Source: Marinobacter xestospongiae
Lineage (GTDB): Bacteria > Pseudomonadota > Gammaproteobacteria > Pseudomonadales > Oleiphilaceae
Reading direction: 5' to 3'
Assembly: GCF_023156385.1 (NCBI RefSeq)
Contig: NZ_JAKZAK010000020.1
Location: 46,375 to 110,374, forward strand
Length of the DNA stretch: 64,000 nucleotides
Under the pieces are notes generated by a model that saw nothing but the letters and a program-made list of their open reading frames with translations, searched no databases and was not told where the DNA came from. Below are positions 8,092-15,569 of the stretch, one piece after another. The stretch's first letter is position 1; the number at the start of each line of letters is the position of its first letter. The position numbers and the translations under genes were made by a program.

Positions 8092-9321
8092 ATGCCAACC
8101 TCATCCGTGATGCCAGTACTGCTGGCGCTCTACATCGCCCAGGGCCTGCCCTCCGGGCTGTTCGCCCATGCCCTGCCAGTGTTCTGGCGACAGGCCGGTG
8201 TCGATCTGGCCTGGATCGGCGCACTCAAGCTGCTGGCCCTGCCCTGGGTGCTGAAGGCGCTATGGGCACCGATGGTGGATCGTCGGCTTCAGCACGGCAG
8301 CCCACCGGGCCGGTGGGTGGGCGTCCTGCAACTGACCGCCGCCTTGCTGCTGGCCACCCTCGCCCTCTATGGCATTGCGCCATCAGGCCCGGGCATGGCG
8401 CCGGTGCTGATGCTGATACTGGCCATCAACCTGCTGCTTGCCACCCAGGACATCGTCACCGACGGTCTCGCCGTCCGCGCCCTGCCCGCGCGCTGGCGCG
8501 GGTACGCCAATACCCTCCAGGTGGCAGGCTACAAGGTGGGGATGCTGGCCGGAGGTGCGCTGTTACTGGTACTGGCGGATGTGCTGCCAACAACCCAGGC
8601 GGTGTTGATGCCCGCACTACTGCTGGTGGTGCTGTTTCTGGCGATCCGCAACGGTCGGCTGCTGACACAGACGGTGCCTCGCCAGGACAGTGAATCCGGT
8701 TGGCAGGCTGGCCTGATGGGCTTGGTGAGTATGCCCGGCATGGTGACCTGGCTGGGGCTGATGGCCAGCTACAAGGTAGCGGACGCCCTGGCCTCAGGCA
8801 TGATTCGCCCGCTGCTGACCGATGGCGGCTGGAGTAGTACGGCAATTGGCGAATTCACGCTCTGGACATCGCTGGTGGGTCTGTTGGGCGCAGCCCTGGG
8901 TGGCTGGCTGTATCAGATGCTGGGCAGCCGCCGCAGCTTGCTCGCAGCCGGGCTGGCCCAGGCCGTGACCATCGCCGGCTGGGCGCTGGTGGATCAGGCC
9001 AGTGCGGACCCGCTGCGGGTCTATACCATCGGCATGCTGGAGCAGCTGGCCGATGGTGCCTCCACCGTGGCCCTGTTCGCGGTGATGATGAGCCTGTGCC
9101 GGCGGGGCTGGGAGGGCACCGACTTTACCGTGCAGGCGTCGCTGCAGGTGGTGGCGGCCGGTCTGTTCGGCGTTGCCGGCGGTCTGTTGGCGGAGGTTGC
9201 CGGCTACAGCACGCTGATGCTGATCGCCGGCGGTTGTGGTGGTGTGGCAGTCGTTGCGCTGGCCGTGTCCGGACGCCGACTGGATCAGTTACCCGCCGGC
9301 CAGAGTGCGCCGGACCAGTAG
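8092..9321 (+). CDS. MFS permease of the AmpG/acetyl-CoA-transporter-like (PAT) type
   Basis: A 409-residue protein with about 12 hydrophobic segments. The start 'ALYIAQGLPSGLF', the 'LPWVLKALWAPMVDRR' block after the second helix and the 'ATQDIVTDGLAVRAL' block are characteristic of AmpG-related PAT-family permeases. AmpG itself imports muropeptides for cell-wall recycling; this protein is more divergent than the second AmpG-like gene at 47.5 kb, so its substrate is uncertain. It is divergent from alkB. Its last 37 nt overlap the end of the convergent barrel gene. Confidence 0.85.
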   Translation: MPTSSVMPVLLALYIAQGLPSGLFAHALPVFWRQAGVDLAWIGALKLLALPWVLKALWAPMVDRRLQHGSPPGRWVGVLQLTAALLLATLALYGIAPSGPGMAPVLMLILAINLLLATQDIVTDGLAVRALPARWRGYANTLQVAGYKVGMLAGGALLLVLADVLPTTQAVLMPALLLVVLFLAIRNGRLLTQTVPRQDSESGWQAGLMGLVSMPGMVTWLGLMASYKVADALASGMIRPLLTDGGWSSTAIGEFTLWTSLVGLLGAALGGWLYQMLGSRRSLLAAGLAQAVTIAGWALVDQASADPLRVYTIGMLEQLADGASTVALFAVMMSLCRRGWEGTDFTVQASLQVVAAGLFGVAGGLLAEVAGYSTLMLIAGGCGGVAVVALAVSGRRLDQLPAGQSAPDQ

Positions 9322-10526
9322 AGCCCGGCCGCCAGGTAATTGACCGGCTCCGCCGTGGCACGATTGCGGGTCCATTCCAGCCGCAGGCCGAGGCCGTCCT
9401 GCAGTTGGTAGCGGTAGCTCACGGCCCATTGGTCAGGGTCATGGCCGGCGTGATTGAGTCCGGCCACGGCCGCCAGATCCGGGCCGGCCACTCCGGTCAG
9501 ATGGTTGTCCAGTACCAGTTTGGTGTAACGCAAGGTCAGTGCCTGACGCCGCCAGCGCAACTCGGGCTGCAACCACCAGCCCCGGTAATCCCCTGACAAC
9601 GCCGCCTGGCGGGTTGTATCCCGCAGCGTACCGGACACATCCACCTGAACAAATTCCGCGGCCAGCCCCGCAGACCAGTCACCACGTTGCCAGGCCAGCC
9701 TTGCCCCGGCCCCCTGGCTGTCCTGGTCACCATCAAACCGCAGCGCATCGGCGGCGGTGTCACTATCACCACCGTGACTGTGACCACCGGTGTAGCGGCT
9801 GTCGCTCCGGTCCCGGGCCTCCGCCCACTGCGCCCAGGTGCCCAGCTCCACCTGCCAGGCGCCATCTTGCCAGCGCCAGTGCAGGAACACATCCCGGGCA
9901 CCGCCATCGTCTCCCGCCGTCGCCGGGAACTGGCTGCCGCGCCAGCCTTCCACCCCCAGGGTGATTCCCGCCCAGGGCGTCACCATCAGGCGCGCGCCCT
10001 CATCAACAACGTGGCCGCCGTAGAAGGCGTCATACACCAGGTTGTTGTCACTGAAGGGCCGGGCGTAGGCGTGGCTCAGGTTCTCCGTTGAGAACCGGGC
10101 TTTCATGCGGCCGGCCTCGATCTGAAGGCCCAGCGAGTCCGCCAGCCGATAGCCCACCAGGGCCTCTTCCAGTTCGATCTCACCGGCATGGTGGGAACCG
10201 ATATCCAGCCGGACATGGGTCCGTTCCCCGGCGCGCCAGTCCAGCTGGACGCTGGCGGCATCCAGGGTAAATCCCTGCTCCGAGCCCAGAGCCTCGCCGC
10301 CCATCAGCACGCCTGGCACCTGCCAGCGGCCGCTGTCGGCAATCACCGAATCCCAGCGATGACTGGCGGAGACACCAGCGCCAACACTGAGCGGGGAATC
10401 CTCCCGCTCGCTGGACACGATGCCATGAGCCGTTGCCACGGCAGGCAGCGCCAGAGCCATGGCAGCCACCAGGCGACCGCGTCGACAGCGGCGTTTGGAC
10501 AGGATGGAGAACACGGGTGTGGTCAT
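9285..10526 (-). CDS. Outer-membrane beta-barrel protein linked to the MbnPH-like pair
   Basis: A 413-residue protein with a signal peptide (basic start, hydrophobic 'LVAAMALALPAVATA') and then alternating amphipathic strands rich in Trp, Arg and Gly ('VQLDWRAGERTHVRLDIGS', 'GARLAWQRGDWSAGLAAEF'), typical of a porin-like barrel. A likely surface loop holds 'GGHSHGGDSD' and nearby acidic residues, a possible metal-binding patch. The ATG overlaps the stop of the upstream di-heme gene (ATGA), so the two are translationally coupled. It lacks a plug domain or TonB box, so it is probably a passive or facilitated pore. Function is inferred from position only: outer-membrane partner of a copper-handling pair. 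Confidence 0.75.
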   Translation of the reverse strand: MTTPVFSILSKRRCRRGRLVAAMALALPAVATAHGIVSSEREDSPLSVGAGVSASHRWDSVIADSGRWQVPGVLMGGEALGSEQGFTLDAASVQLDWRAGERTHVRLDIGSHHAGEIELEEALVGYRLADSLGLQIEAGRMKARFSTENLSHAYARPFSDNNLVYDAFYGGHVVDEGARLMVTPWAGITLGVEGWRGSQFPATAGDDGGARDVFLHWRWQDGAWQVELGTWAQWAEARDRSDSRYTGGHSHGGDSDTAADALRFDGDQDSQGAGARLAWQRGDWSAGLAAEFVQVDVSGTLRDTTRQAALSGDYRGWWLQPELRWRRQALTLRYTKLVLDNHLTGVAGPDLAAVAGLNHAGHDPDQWAVSYRYQLQDGLGLRLEWTRNRATAEPVNYLAAGLYWSGALWPAGN

Positions 10527-11719
10527 GGGGTCGCCTCCCAGGGATTGGAGAATCGGGGGTCTGCGATGAAGCTGAAATCGGTCAGGCTGTTGAGAAAAGC
10601 GATGAGATCCTCCTGATCCTGCTGGCGCAGCTCAAAGCCGTTCACAAAGCTGTCCTTGAACGGGTTCTGGCGGCCATCGCCCGCCTCGGGGCCAACGGCA
10701 ATCTGGCGCCCACCGGCGGCGTAGAATTCAATGACTTCAGCCAGATCCGCCATGCTGCCATCGTGCATGTACGGCGCCGTGAGGGCGATGTTACGGAGGG
10801 TGGGAGCACGGAACTTGCCCATGTCGGAAGGATCACCGGTAATCTCGAACAGTCCCTGGTTGTCCTCCGGATAATCACCGCGACCGCCGATGTTGAACAG
10901 CCCGGTGTTGTGAAACGGCCGCTCGATAAAGCTCATGGTGCGATCCAGGGTGGAATCGCTTAGGTGGTAGCCGCCATGGCAGTGGAAGCATTCGAGCTGT
11001 TCGCTGAAAAACAGCGCCCGCCCCCGCCGTGCACTGGCGTCCAGGGCCTGCAGGTCCCCACGCTCATGACGATCAAAGGCGCTATCGAACGACACCATAC
11101 CGCGCACAAACGACGCCAGCGCCTTGACCACGGCGGCCATGTCAATCACTGAGCCCCGCCCCGGGAAAGCCGCCTCGAACAGCGGTGGGTACACCGGCTC
11201 GTCCCGCAGCCGCGTCAATACCGTTTCCAGGTTGTCGTCGTTGATGCCCTGCTCTACCGGCGTCTCACCAAACAGCGGCACCAGGATCTGCTGTTCCAGC
11301 GTCAGCAGCGACGGGTTGGCCCAGGTCAGCGTGGCATGGTAGGCCACGTTCAGCAGCGGCTGGGCATTGCGGGGATGGACCTCGCCGGTGGAGCCCGTGG
11401 GCGTGACCAGGCCGTCACTGAACCCCTGAGCCTGCAAGTGACAGTCGGCACAGGCCTGCGTGCCGTTGCCGGACAACCGACGGTCGTAGAACAGGTGACG
11501 ACCAAGCTGGAACTTGGCCTCGGTCATGGGATTGTCCAGGGGCTCCAGCGGTAACGGCGTGCCGGCTGGCAGGCGCCAGTCGAACGCGGTGGCGGTGGCC
11601 CCCTGGTCGTCAAACGTGGTTTCGCCCTCGCCGCCACAGCCGGCCAGTGCCAGCAGCCCGCAAGCCGCCAGCACCATGTTCAGCCATGGTCGACGATGGC
11701 GACGGATACAGCGCCGCAT
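10523..11719 (-). CDS. mbnH: MbnH-like di-heme enzyme (cytochrome c peroxidase/MauG superfamily)
   Basis: A 398-residue lipoprotein candidate: signal peptide with lipobox LAGC (Cys28). Two c-type heme motifs are visible, CADCH at residues 90-94 and CFHCH at 244-248, in the spacing of bacterial di-heme peroxidases. The gene follows an MbnP-like gene by 12 bp, which identifies it as the MbnH partner of the 'metallo-mystery pair'. In the studied methanotroph pair, MbnH oxidises a tryptophan of MbnP to kynurenine to build a copper site. That role is inferred for this protein from family and neighbourhood. Its stop overlaps the start of the barrel gene. Confidence 0.85.
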   Translation of the reverse strand: MRRCIRRHRRPWLNMVLAACGLLALAGCGGEGETTFDDQGATATAFDWRLPAGTPLPLEPLDNPMTEAKFQLGRHLFYDRRLSGNGTQACADCHLQAQGFSDGLVTPTGSTGEVHPRNAQPLLNVAYHATLTWANPSLLTLEQQILVPLFGETPVEQGINDDNLETVLTRLRDEPVYPPLFEAAFPGRGSVIDMAAVVKALASFVRGMVSFDSAFDRHERGDLQALDASARRGRALFFSEQLECFHCHGGYHLSDSTLDRTMSFIERPFHNTGLFNIGGRGDYPEDNQGLFEITGDPSDMGKFRAPTLRNIALTAPYMHDGSMADLAEVIEFYAAGGRQIAVGPEAGDGRQNPFKDSFVNGFELRQQDQEDLIAFLNSLTDFSFIADPRFSNPWEATP

Positions 11720-11731
11720 CGTCCGGTTCCC

Positions 11732-12658
11732 CTACTTCAGGCGGAAAGCCACCTGGTTGAGTTGGGAATCCGGTGTCCCAGACGCCAGATCCAGCCCCAG
11801 AGCGGCAAACACCCCCGCACACTCCGGATCACTGACCCCGGACATACAGCCCGGCGCACCACCATCGTCAACACCATCCAATGCGGTGGCCACCATCGCC
11901 GCGTAGTCGATCACGATGGTGTCCTGGCCCGGTGTGAAGGTGTCGAACCGGACCTCGGGCCGGTTGCCCCGGTCGCAGCTCACGCTGTCACCGGCTTCCG
12001 GATCACCCGCACAGTCGGTACTGCCAAGGTGCAGTTTGAAATCGTCGCCACCGGCAACGGTGACATCCAGCCGCATGAACTTGTAACCGCTCTGCCAGCT
12101 CCAGTGCATGGTCGGCACGTTCAGCGGCGTGGCGGCATCTACCAGGTTGGTGTGGTTGAGCGACTCCGGCAGGCCGATCTTGAACTGGACGCCGTCGATG
12201 CGCTCACCCTCGTTCAGCGCCACGGTGCCCGTGACGTCGGTGTTGGGCGTCTGCGGCACCGTGCCGCAGGAGACGAAATCGCGGAAATCGAGCAACGCCA
12301 CGCCACTGCCCTGCCACAGGGTATCGTCCAGGGTCAGGGGCAGCTCACGCTGCTGGCTGGTGGTTACCCGGACGTCGTGCAGGTAAAGCCGGAAATCTTC
12401 CAGTTGCACATCCACCCCGGCACCCAGTCCGCTCAGCGTACCGTCACAGGTCACCGGGTCGTTGCTGCTGTTGTAGACTGCTTCAAACGGCAGCGACACA
12501 GTGGTGTCGGTGGGACCGCGATCGTCGGACGACGACGATGAAGAACCACCACAGGCCGCGAGCGTACCGGCCAGCGCCAGCGCAGCGGTAACCGGCAGGC
12601 GGCCTCGGACAGCGTCAGATGGTTGGCAAATGGCGTGGACAAAGGTCATTTTTTTCAT
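11732..12658 (-). CDS. mbnP: MbnP-like copper-site protein (metallo-mystery pair four-Cys family)
   Basis: A 308-residue predicted lipoprotein (lipobox LAAC, Cys36, then a Gly/Ser linker). Its hallmark blocks are 'VQLEDFRLYLHDVRV' (residues 84-98), 'LLDFRDF', and 'MHWSWQSGYKFMRLD' (184-198). Cys71, Cys131, Cys216 and Cys228 fit the four-Cys motif of TIGR04052-type proteins. The WxW within residues 184-194 is a good candidate for the tryptophan that MbnH converts to kynurenine in the characterised pair; that residue assignment is inference. An AGGA ribosome-binding site precedes the ATG at 12658. It is the first gene of the three-gene set and lies just downstream of an inverted-repeat element. 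Confidence 0.85.
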   Translation of the reverse strand: MKKMTFVHAICQPSDAVRGRLPVTAALALAGTLAACGGSSSSSSDDRGPTDTTVSLPFEAVYNSSNDPVTCDGTLSGLGAGVDVQLEDFRLYLHDVRVTTSQQRELPLTLDDTLWQGSGVALLDFRDFVSCGTVPQTPNTDVTGTVALNEGERIDGVQFKIGLPESLNHTNLVDAATPLNVPTMHWSWQSGYKFMRLDVTVAGGDDFKLHLGSTDCAGDPEAGDSVSCDRGNRPEVRFDTFTPGQDTIVIDYAAMVATALDGVDDGGAPGCMSGVSDPECAGVFAALGLDLASGTPDSQLNQVAFRLK

Positions 12659-12794
12659 TGGGTTATCCTGATGCTTTGATTTTCTGGCCCGTCGCCAGCG
12701 CCGCCAGGCCTGAAACCCCAGAGCCGGGGCGGCTTAAACGGCAGATTGGCGAACACACGGGCAATGGCGAACCCACACACAAGCAGGGTTCGGA

Positions 12795-13064
12795 CTAGTG
12801 TCCCGTCTGGTTAATTCGTTAACTTACTGCTTGTCTCTGAGGGTTCTGACCAAGGCGCCGCTGTGCCGATGTGGTGGTTCCACATCAAACAGTGGCAACA
12901 CAGGCTCAGAGCCCTCAGAGATAAGCCCTTCGGGAGCCACTGACAACCCGAATAGCGTCGTTGTACTGTCTCGATTTGGAACCACCAAACCTTCACCAGC
13001 ACGCCTAGCTCTTCGGGTTGTCAGTGGCTCAGTAAGTCAACGAATTAACCAGACGGGACACTAG
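12795..13064. mobile_element. Inverted-repeat element, copy 1 (MITE-like, 270 bp)
   Basis: The element is bounded by CTAG and has ~35-bp terminal inverted repeats with one mismatch (left from 12795, right ending 13064; tips CTAGTGTCCCGTCTGG). Inside are two long stems: A (12835-12851 with 12903-12920) and B (12936-12952 with 13012-13028, 17 bp perfect), and a C(TTCG)G hairpin near 12924-12937. A second copy lies at 49513-49781 with the same layout. It has no credible gene; short open frames on both strands are by-products. CTAG may be a target duplication of an IS5-like transposase, or TA that of an IS630-like one. No transposase is in the window. Confidence 0.85.
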
Positions 13065-13492
13065 GCAATCAGGATGGCAGGTGGCGCCCGGCAGTCCGGC
13101 AACAGGCGGTCCGGCCTGGAGGCGCTTTGATGAAACGCTGGCGGCAGCCGCAGAGACTGGCCAGCGGCGTGCTTAGAGAACACCGGCAGGGCCGCCAAAG
13201 CCGCCACCTGGCCGCCCACCGAGAACAGGCAGTGAGTCTGGCTGTGCTCCGGGTCTGCCGGGGCGTCGGACGGGGCGGCGGCGAAGTCCGCCAGGTTGAA
13301 CAGTTCCGTGGCCCCCGGGATGGGGTCACCACAAAAGCCCAGGGTTGGCAGCCCGTCGTCCCGGGCCATGGGCATATAGCCCCTGGGAGCCAGGCTCTGG
13401 ACCAGAAAACAGCACAACACCAGCAACAGCCAGAGACGCTGTCGGTTAAGCAATGGTGTGTGTGAGTGCGATTCCATGCCACGGCTGTCCAT
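13061..13492 (-). CDS. DUF2946 family protein
   Basis: A 143-residue protein with one N-terminal hydrophobic segment ('LWLLLVLCCFLVQSLAPRG') and the DUF2946 pattern: 'PRGYMPM' after the helix, then 'LGFCGD' and 'SQTHCLFSVGG' with spaced Cys and His. DUF2946 genes often lie near copper and TonB genes, and the fold has features of a small secreted metal-binding protein; function is unknown. It is co-directional with and upstream of the MbnP-like gene. The TAG stop codon is the end base set of the inverted-repeat element (CTAG), so the element inserted at or created the very end of this gene. Start could be 13492 or the ATG at 13477. Confidence 0.7.
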   Translation of the reverse strand: MDSRGMESHSHTPLLNRQRLWLLLVLCCFLVQSLAPRGYMPMARDDGLPTLGFCGDPIPGATELFNLADFAAAPSDAPADPEHSQTHCLFSVGGQVAALAALPVFSKHAAGQSLRLPPAFHQSASRPDRLLPDCRAPPAILIA

Positions 13493-13685
13493 TCAGCGGC
13501 CGCCCACTCAGGGACAAACCGTTCAGGGTTGGAATAATGAGCGGATTAAGCCACAACCACCGGCCATCAGCAACCGTCGGCCGGCGGCGCCAGCTCCCCC
13601 GGAATTGGCCGGCACGGAGTTTGCTTAAACCCTTCTCAGTACTGTTTTTTGGCAGGATTTCCGTCGACACCGGAGGACAATTGCC

Positions 13686-14321
13686 GTGTCCCTACTCACA
13701 TCCCTGGCGCGGATGAGCGCCAGCCTGCAGCAGGCCGCCAGCCAGCGTACCCAGCCCCAGGCCAGCGCACCGGCCGAGGCCAAAGGCGCGGAACGCGACA
13801 AATCGCCGCAGGACGACGTTACCCTCACCGGCGGACCCTTGCCGCGAGCGTCCAGCAAGCTGGCCATCGCCCAGTACAAGACCAGCATCAGTGAGGATTC
13901 GGGATTCGTCAAAGAAACGTTGCGGCATAAAGTTGCCGAGTACGGCATCCACCCCGGCACCCGGATTGCCGTCAGCAGGGGCGACGATGGCCGGCTGCAG
14001 CTACAGGCGGCCATTCCGGCGGAAAAACGCCAGCAGATTGAGCAGGACCTCAACAACAACCGCGGCTTTCGCGAGGCATTCCAGCGACTCAGCACCCAGG
14101 AGCCGACGGTGGCCTTCGTTGACACCGCGCTGAAGCTCAATCAGGCCTACGGCGTCAACAACCCCCTCCTCGATTCCCTGGTCAGCGAGAACCAGCAGTT
14201 CAACGGTCTCAACGATCTGGTGCACCGCTATGACAAACTGCGCCAGACCGTCAGCGCGCAGCAACTGGAAGCCGCCGGTCAGCTAGCCGATGCGGGCTAC
14301 AGCCTGAATACCCGGGCCTGA
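13686..14321 (+). CDS. Conserved-looking hypothetical protein, possible GTG start
   Basis: I do not recognise this 211-residue protein. It starts at a GTG with GGAGG ten bases upstream. Residues 1-65 are low-complexity and rich in Gln, Ala and Pro. The rest is a mixed alpha/beta segment with 'FVKETLRHKVAEYGIHPGTR', a basic 'AVSRGDDGRLQLQA' stretch and a mainly helical C-terminus. There is no signal peptide or membrane segment. The residue pattern resembles small flagellar or motility-associated cytosolic proteins, but this is not strong evidence. It is divergent from the DUF2946 gene and convergent with yciO, so it appears to be a single-gene unit. Confidence 0.75.
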   Translation: MSLLTSLARMSASLQQAASQRTQPQASAPAEAKGAERDKSPQDDVTLTGGPLPRASSKLAIAQYKTSISEDSGFVKETLRHKVAEYGIHPGTRIAVSRGDDGRLQLQAAIPAEKRQQIEQDLNNNRGFREAFQRLSTQEPTVAFVDTALKLNQAYGVNNPLLDSLVSENQQFNGLNDLVHRYDKLRQTVSAQQLEAAGQLADAGYSLNTRA

Positions 14322-14352
14322 AGCGCCGCACTCCCCGGCAACGGCTGATGAC

Positions 14353-14976
14353 TCAGCTCTGGAACGGCGCAGGGTCCCCTTTCCCAACCCGAGTGACTTC
14401 CGGCACGTCGTCCTGCATGTTGACGACCGTGGTGGCTTCCAACCCGCAGAAACCGCCATCAATGATCAGATCCAGCTCATGCTCCAGGGTATCCCGGATG
14501 TCGTAGGGGTCGGTCAGCGGCTCCGATTCCCCCGGCAGGATCAGCGTGCTGCTCATGATCGGCTCGCCCAGCTCACTCAGCAGTGCCTGCACGATGGCGT
14601 TGTCCGGCACCCGCAAGCCGATGGTGCGGCGTTTGGGATGCAGCAGCCGGCGCGGTACTTCGCTGGTGGCATCAAGAATGAAGGTGTAGGGCCCGGGGGT
14701 GTAATTCTTCAGCAGACGGTACTGGGTATTGCCCACCTTGGCGTAGGTGCCAATATCTGACAGGTCACTGCACACCAGGGTGAAGTTGTGTTTGTCGTCA
14801 AGACGGCGAATCCGTTTGATGCGATCCGCCGCCTGCTTGTCGCCCAGGTGACAGCCAATGGCGTAGGCGGAATCGGTCGGGTAGACAATCACCCCGCCTT
14901 TGCGAAGAATCTCCACCGCCTGGTTGATCAACCGCTTCTGCGGGGTTTCCGGATGTATCTGGAAAAACTGACTCAT
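14353..14976 (-). CDS. yciO: YciO-type YrdC-fold protein
   Basis: A 207-residue YrdC-domain protein ('LRKGGVIVYPTDSAYAIGC', 'KRIRRLDDKHNFTLVC', 'RTIGLRVPDNAIVQALL'). The fold binds dsRNA-like ligands and ATP; the related TsaC makes threonylcarbamoyl-AMP for tRNA t6A. The short length and the 'LLHPKRRTIGLR' block fit YciO rather than TsaC, whose cellular role is less clear. The start is the ATG at 14976, 10 bp after the stop of the BolA-type gene; both probably form one transcript. Confidence 0.88.
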   Translation of the reverse strand: MSQFFQIHPETPQKRLINQAVEILRKGGVIVYPTDSAYAIGCHLGDKQAADRIKRIRRLDDKHNFTLVCSDLSDIGTYAKVGNTQYRLLKNYTPGPYTFILDATSEVPRRLLHPKRRTIGLRVPDNAIVQALLSELGEPIMSSTLILPGESEPLTDPYDIRDTLEHELDLIIDGGFCGLEATTVVNMQDDVPEVTRVGKGDPAPFQS

Positions 14977-14986
14977 AATGATTGCC

Positions 14987-15319
14987 CTATTCCTTGAAGG
15001 CCGGATCGCGCTTGGACCCACCCATACAGTTTGGCGATGCCGGTGACACGCCATCCTGGGCCGCCCATTCGTCGGGGGTATACAGGTGCAGCGCGAGGGC
15101 GTGGACGCCTGCTGCCATTTCCTCCGCCAGCAGGCGGTAGATGGCCTGGTGGCGCTTGACCTTGCCCTGACCGGCAAAGGCCCCGGACACCAGGGTCACC
15201 TTGAAATGGGTCTCCGAGTTGGCCGGTACACTGTGCATGTGGCTTTCGTTCTCGACGCTCAGCTCCTGAACGTCAAAACCCTGCTGCAATTTCTCTTCGA
15301 TGGTCTGCTGAACGGACAT
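14987..15319 (-). CDS. BolA family protein
   Basis: A 110-residue BolA-type protein. The family core is present: 'ESHMHSVPANSETHFKVTLVSGAF' region with the conserved His and the 'VKRHQAIYRLL' helix. BolA proteins bind glutaredoxins and [2Fe-2S] clusters and affect morphology and stress gene expression. I chose the ATG at 15319 because GGAGGAGG lies about nine bases upstream; a longer frame to 15361 adds an unlikely tail. The C-terminal ~25 residues extend beyond the domain. It precedes yciO on the same strand. Confidence 0.88.
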   Translation of the reverse strand: MSVQQTIEEKLQQGFDVQELSVENESHMHSVPANSETHFKVTLVSGAFAGQGKVKRHQAIYRLLAEEMAAGVHALALHLYTPDEWAAQDGVSPASPNCMGGSKRDPAFKE

Positions 15320-15569
15320 GGACCGTCTGCCTCCTCCCTCGAACTCAGTTAAATCATTCACCCGATCGGTGTTCGGGTTAGTCTACGCTCTTCCCGTCAG
15401 TCTACTACAGCGGCCCCCTTCCCGGCTTGACAGTTTCCGGCCAAGAGGCCATCTTCCCTCCCCCAGACAGCTTCCGATCCCCCCGTGAACGGCGCAATGG
15501 CGCGGTTTTCGCCATCGCTGCACGGATCGGCAGCCAGCCAATCCGTCCTTACCCTGGTCCATTACGCCC

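Noticed and set aside
12798..13064. 88-codon frame within element copy 1 (and 64-80-codon frames in copy 2)
   Set aside because: The similar peptides follow from the shared repeat. The frames run through both inverted-repeat tips and have no ribosome-binding site.
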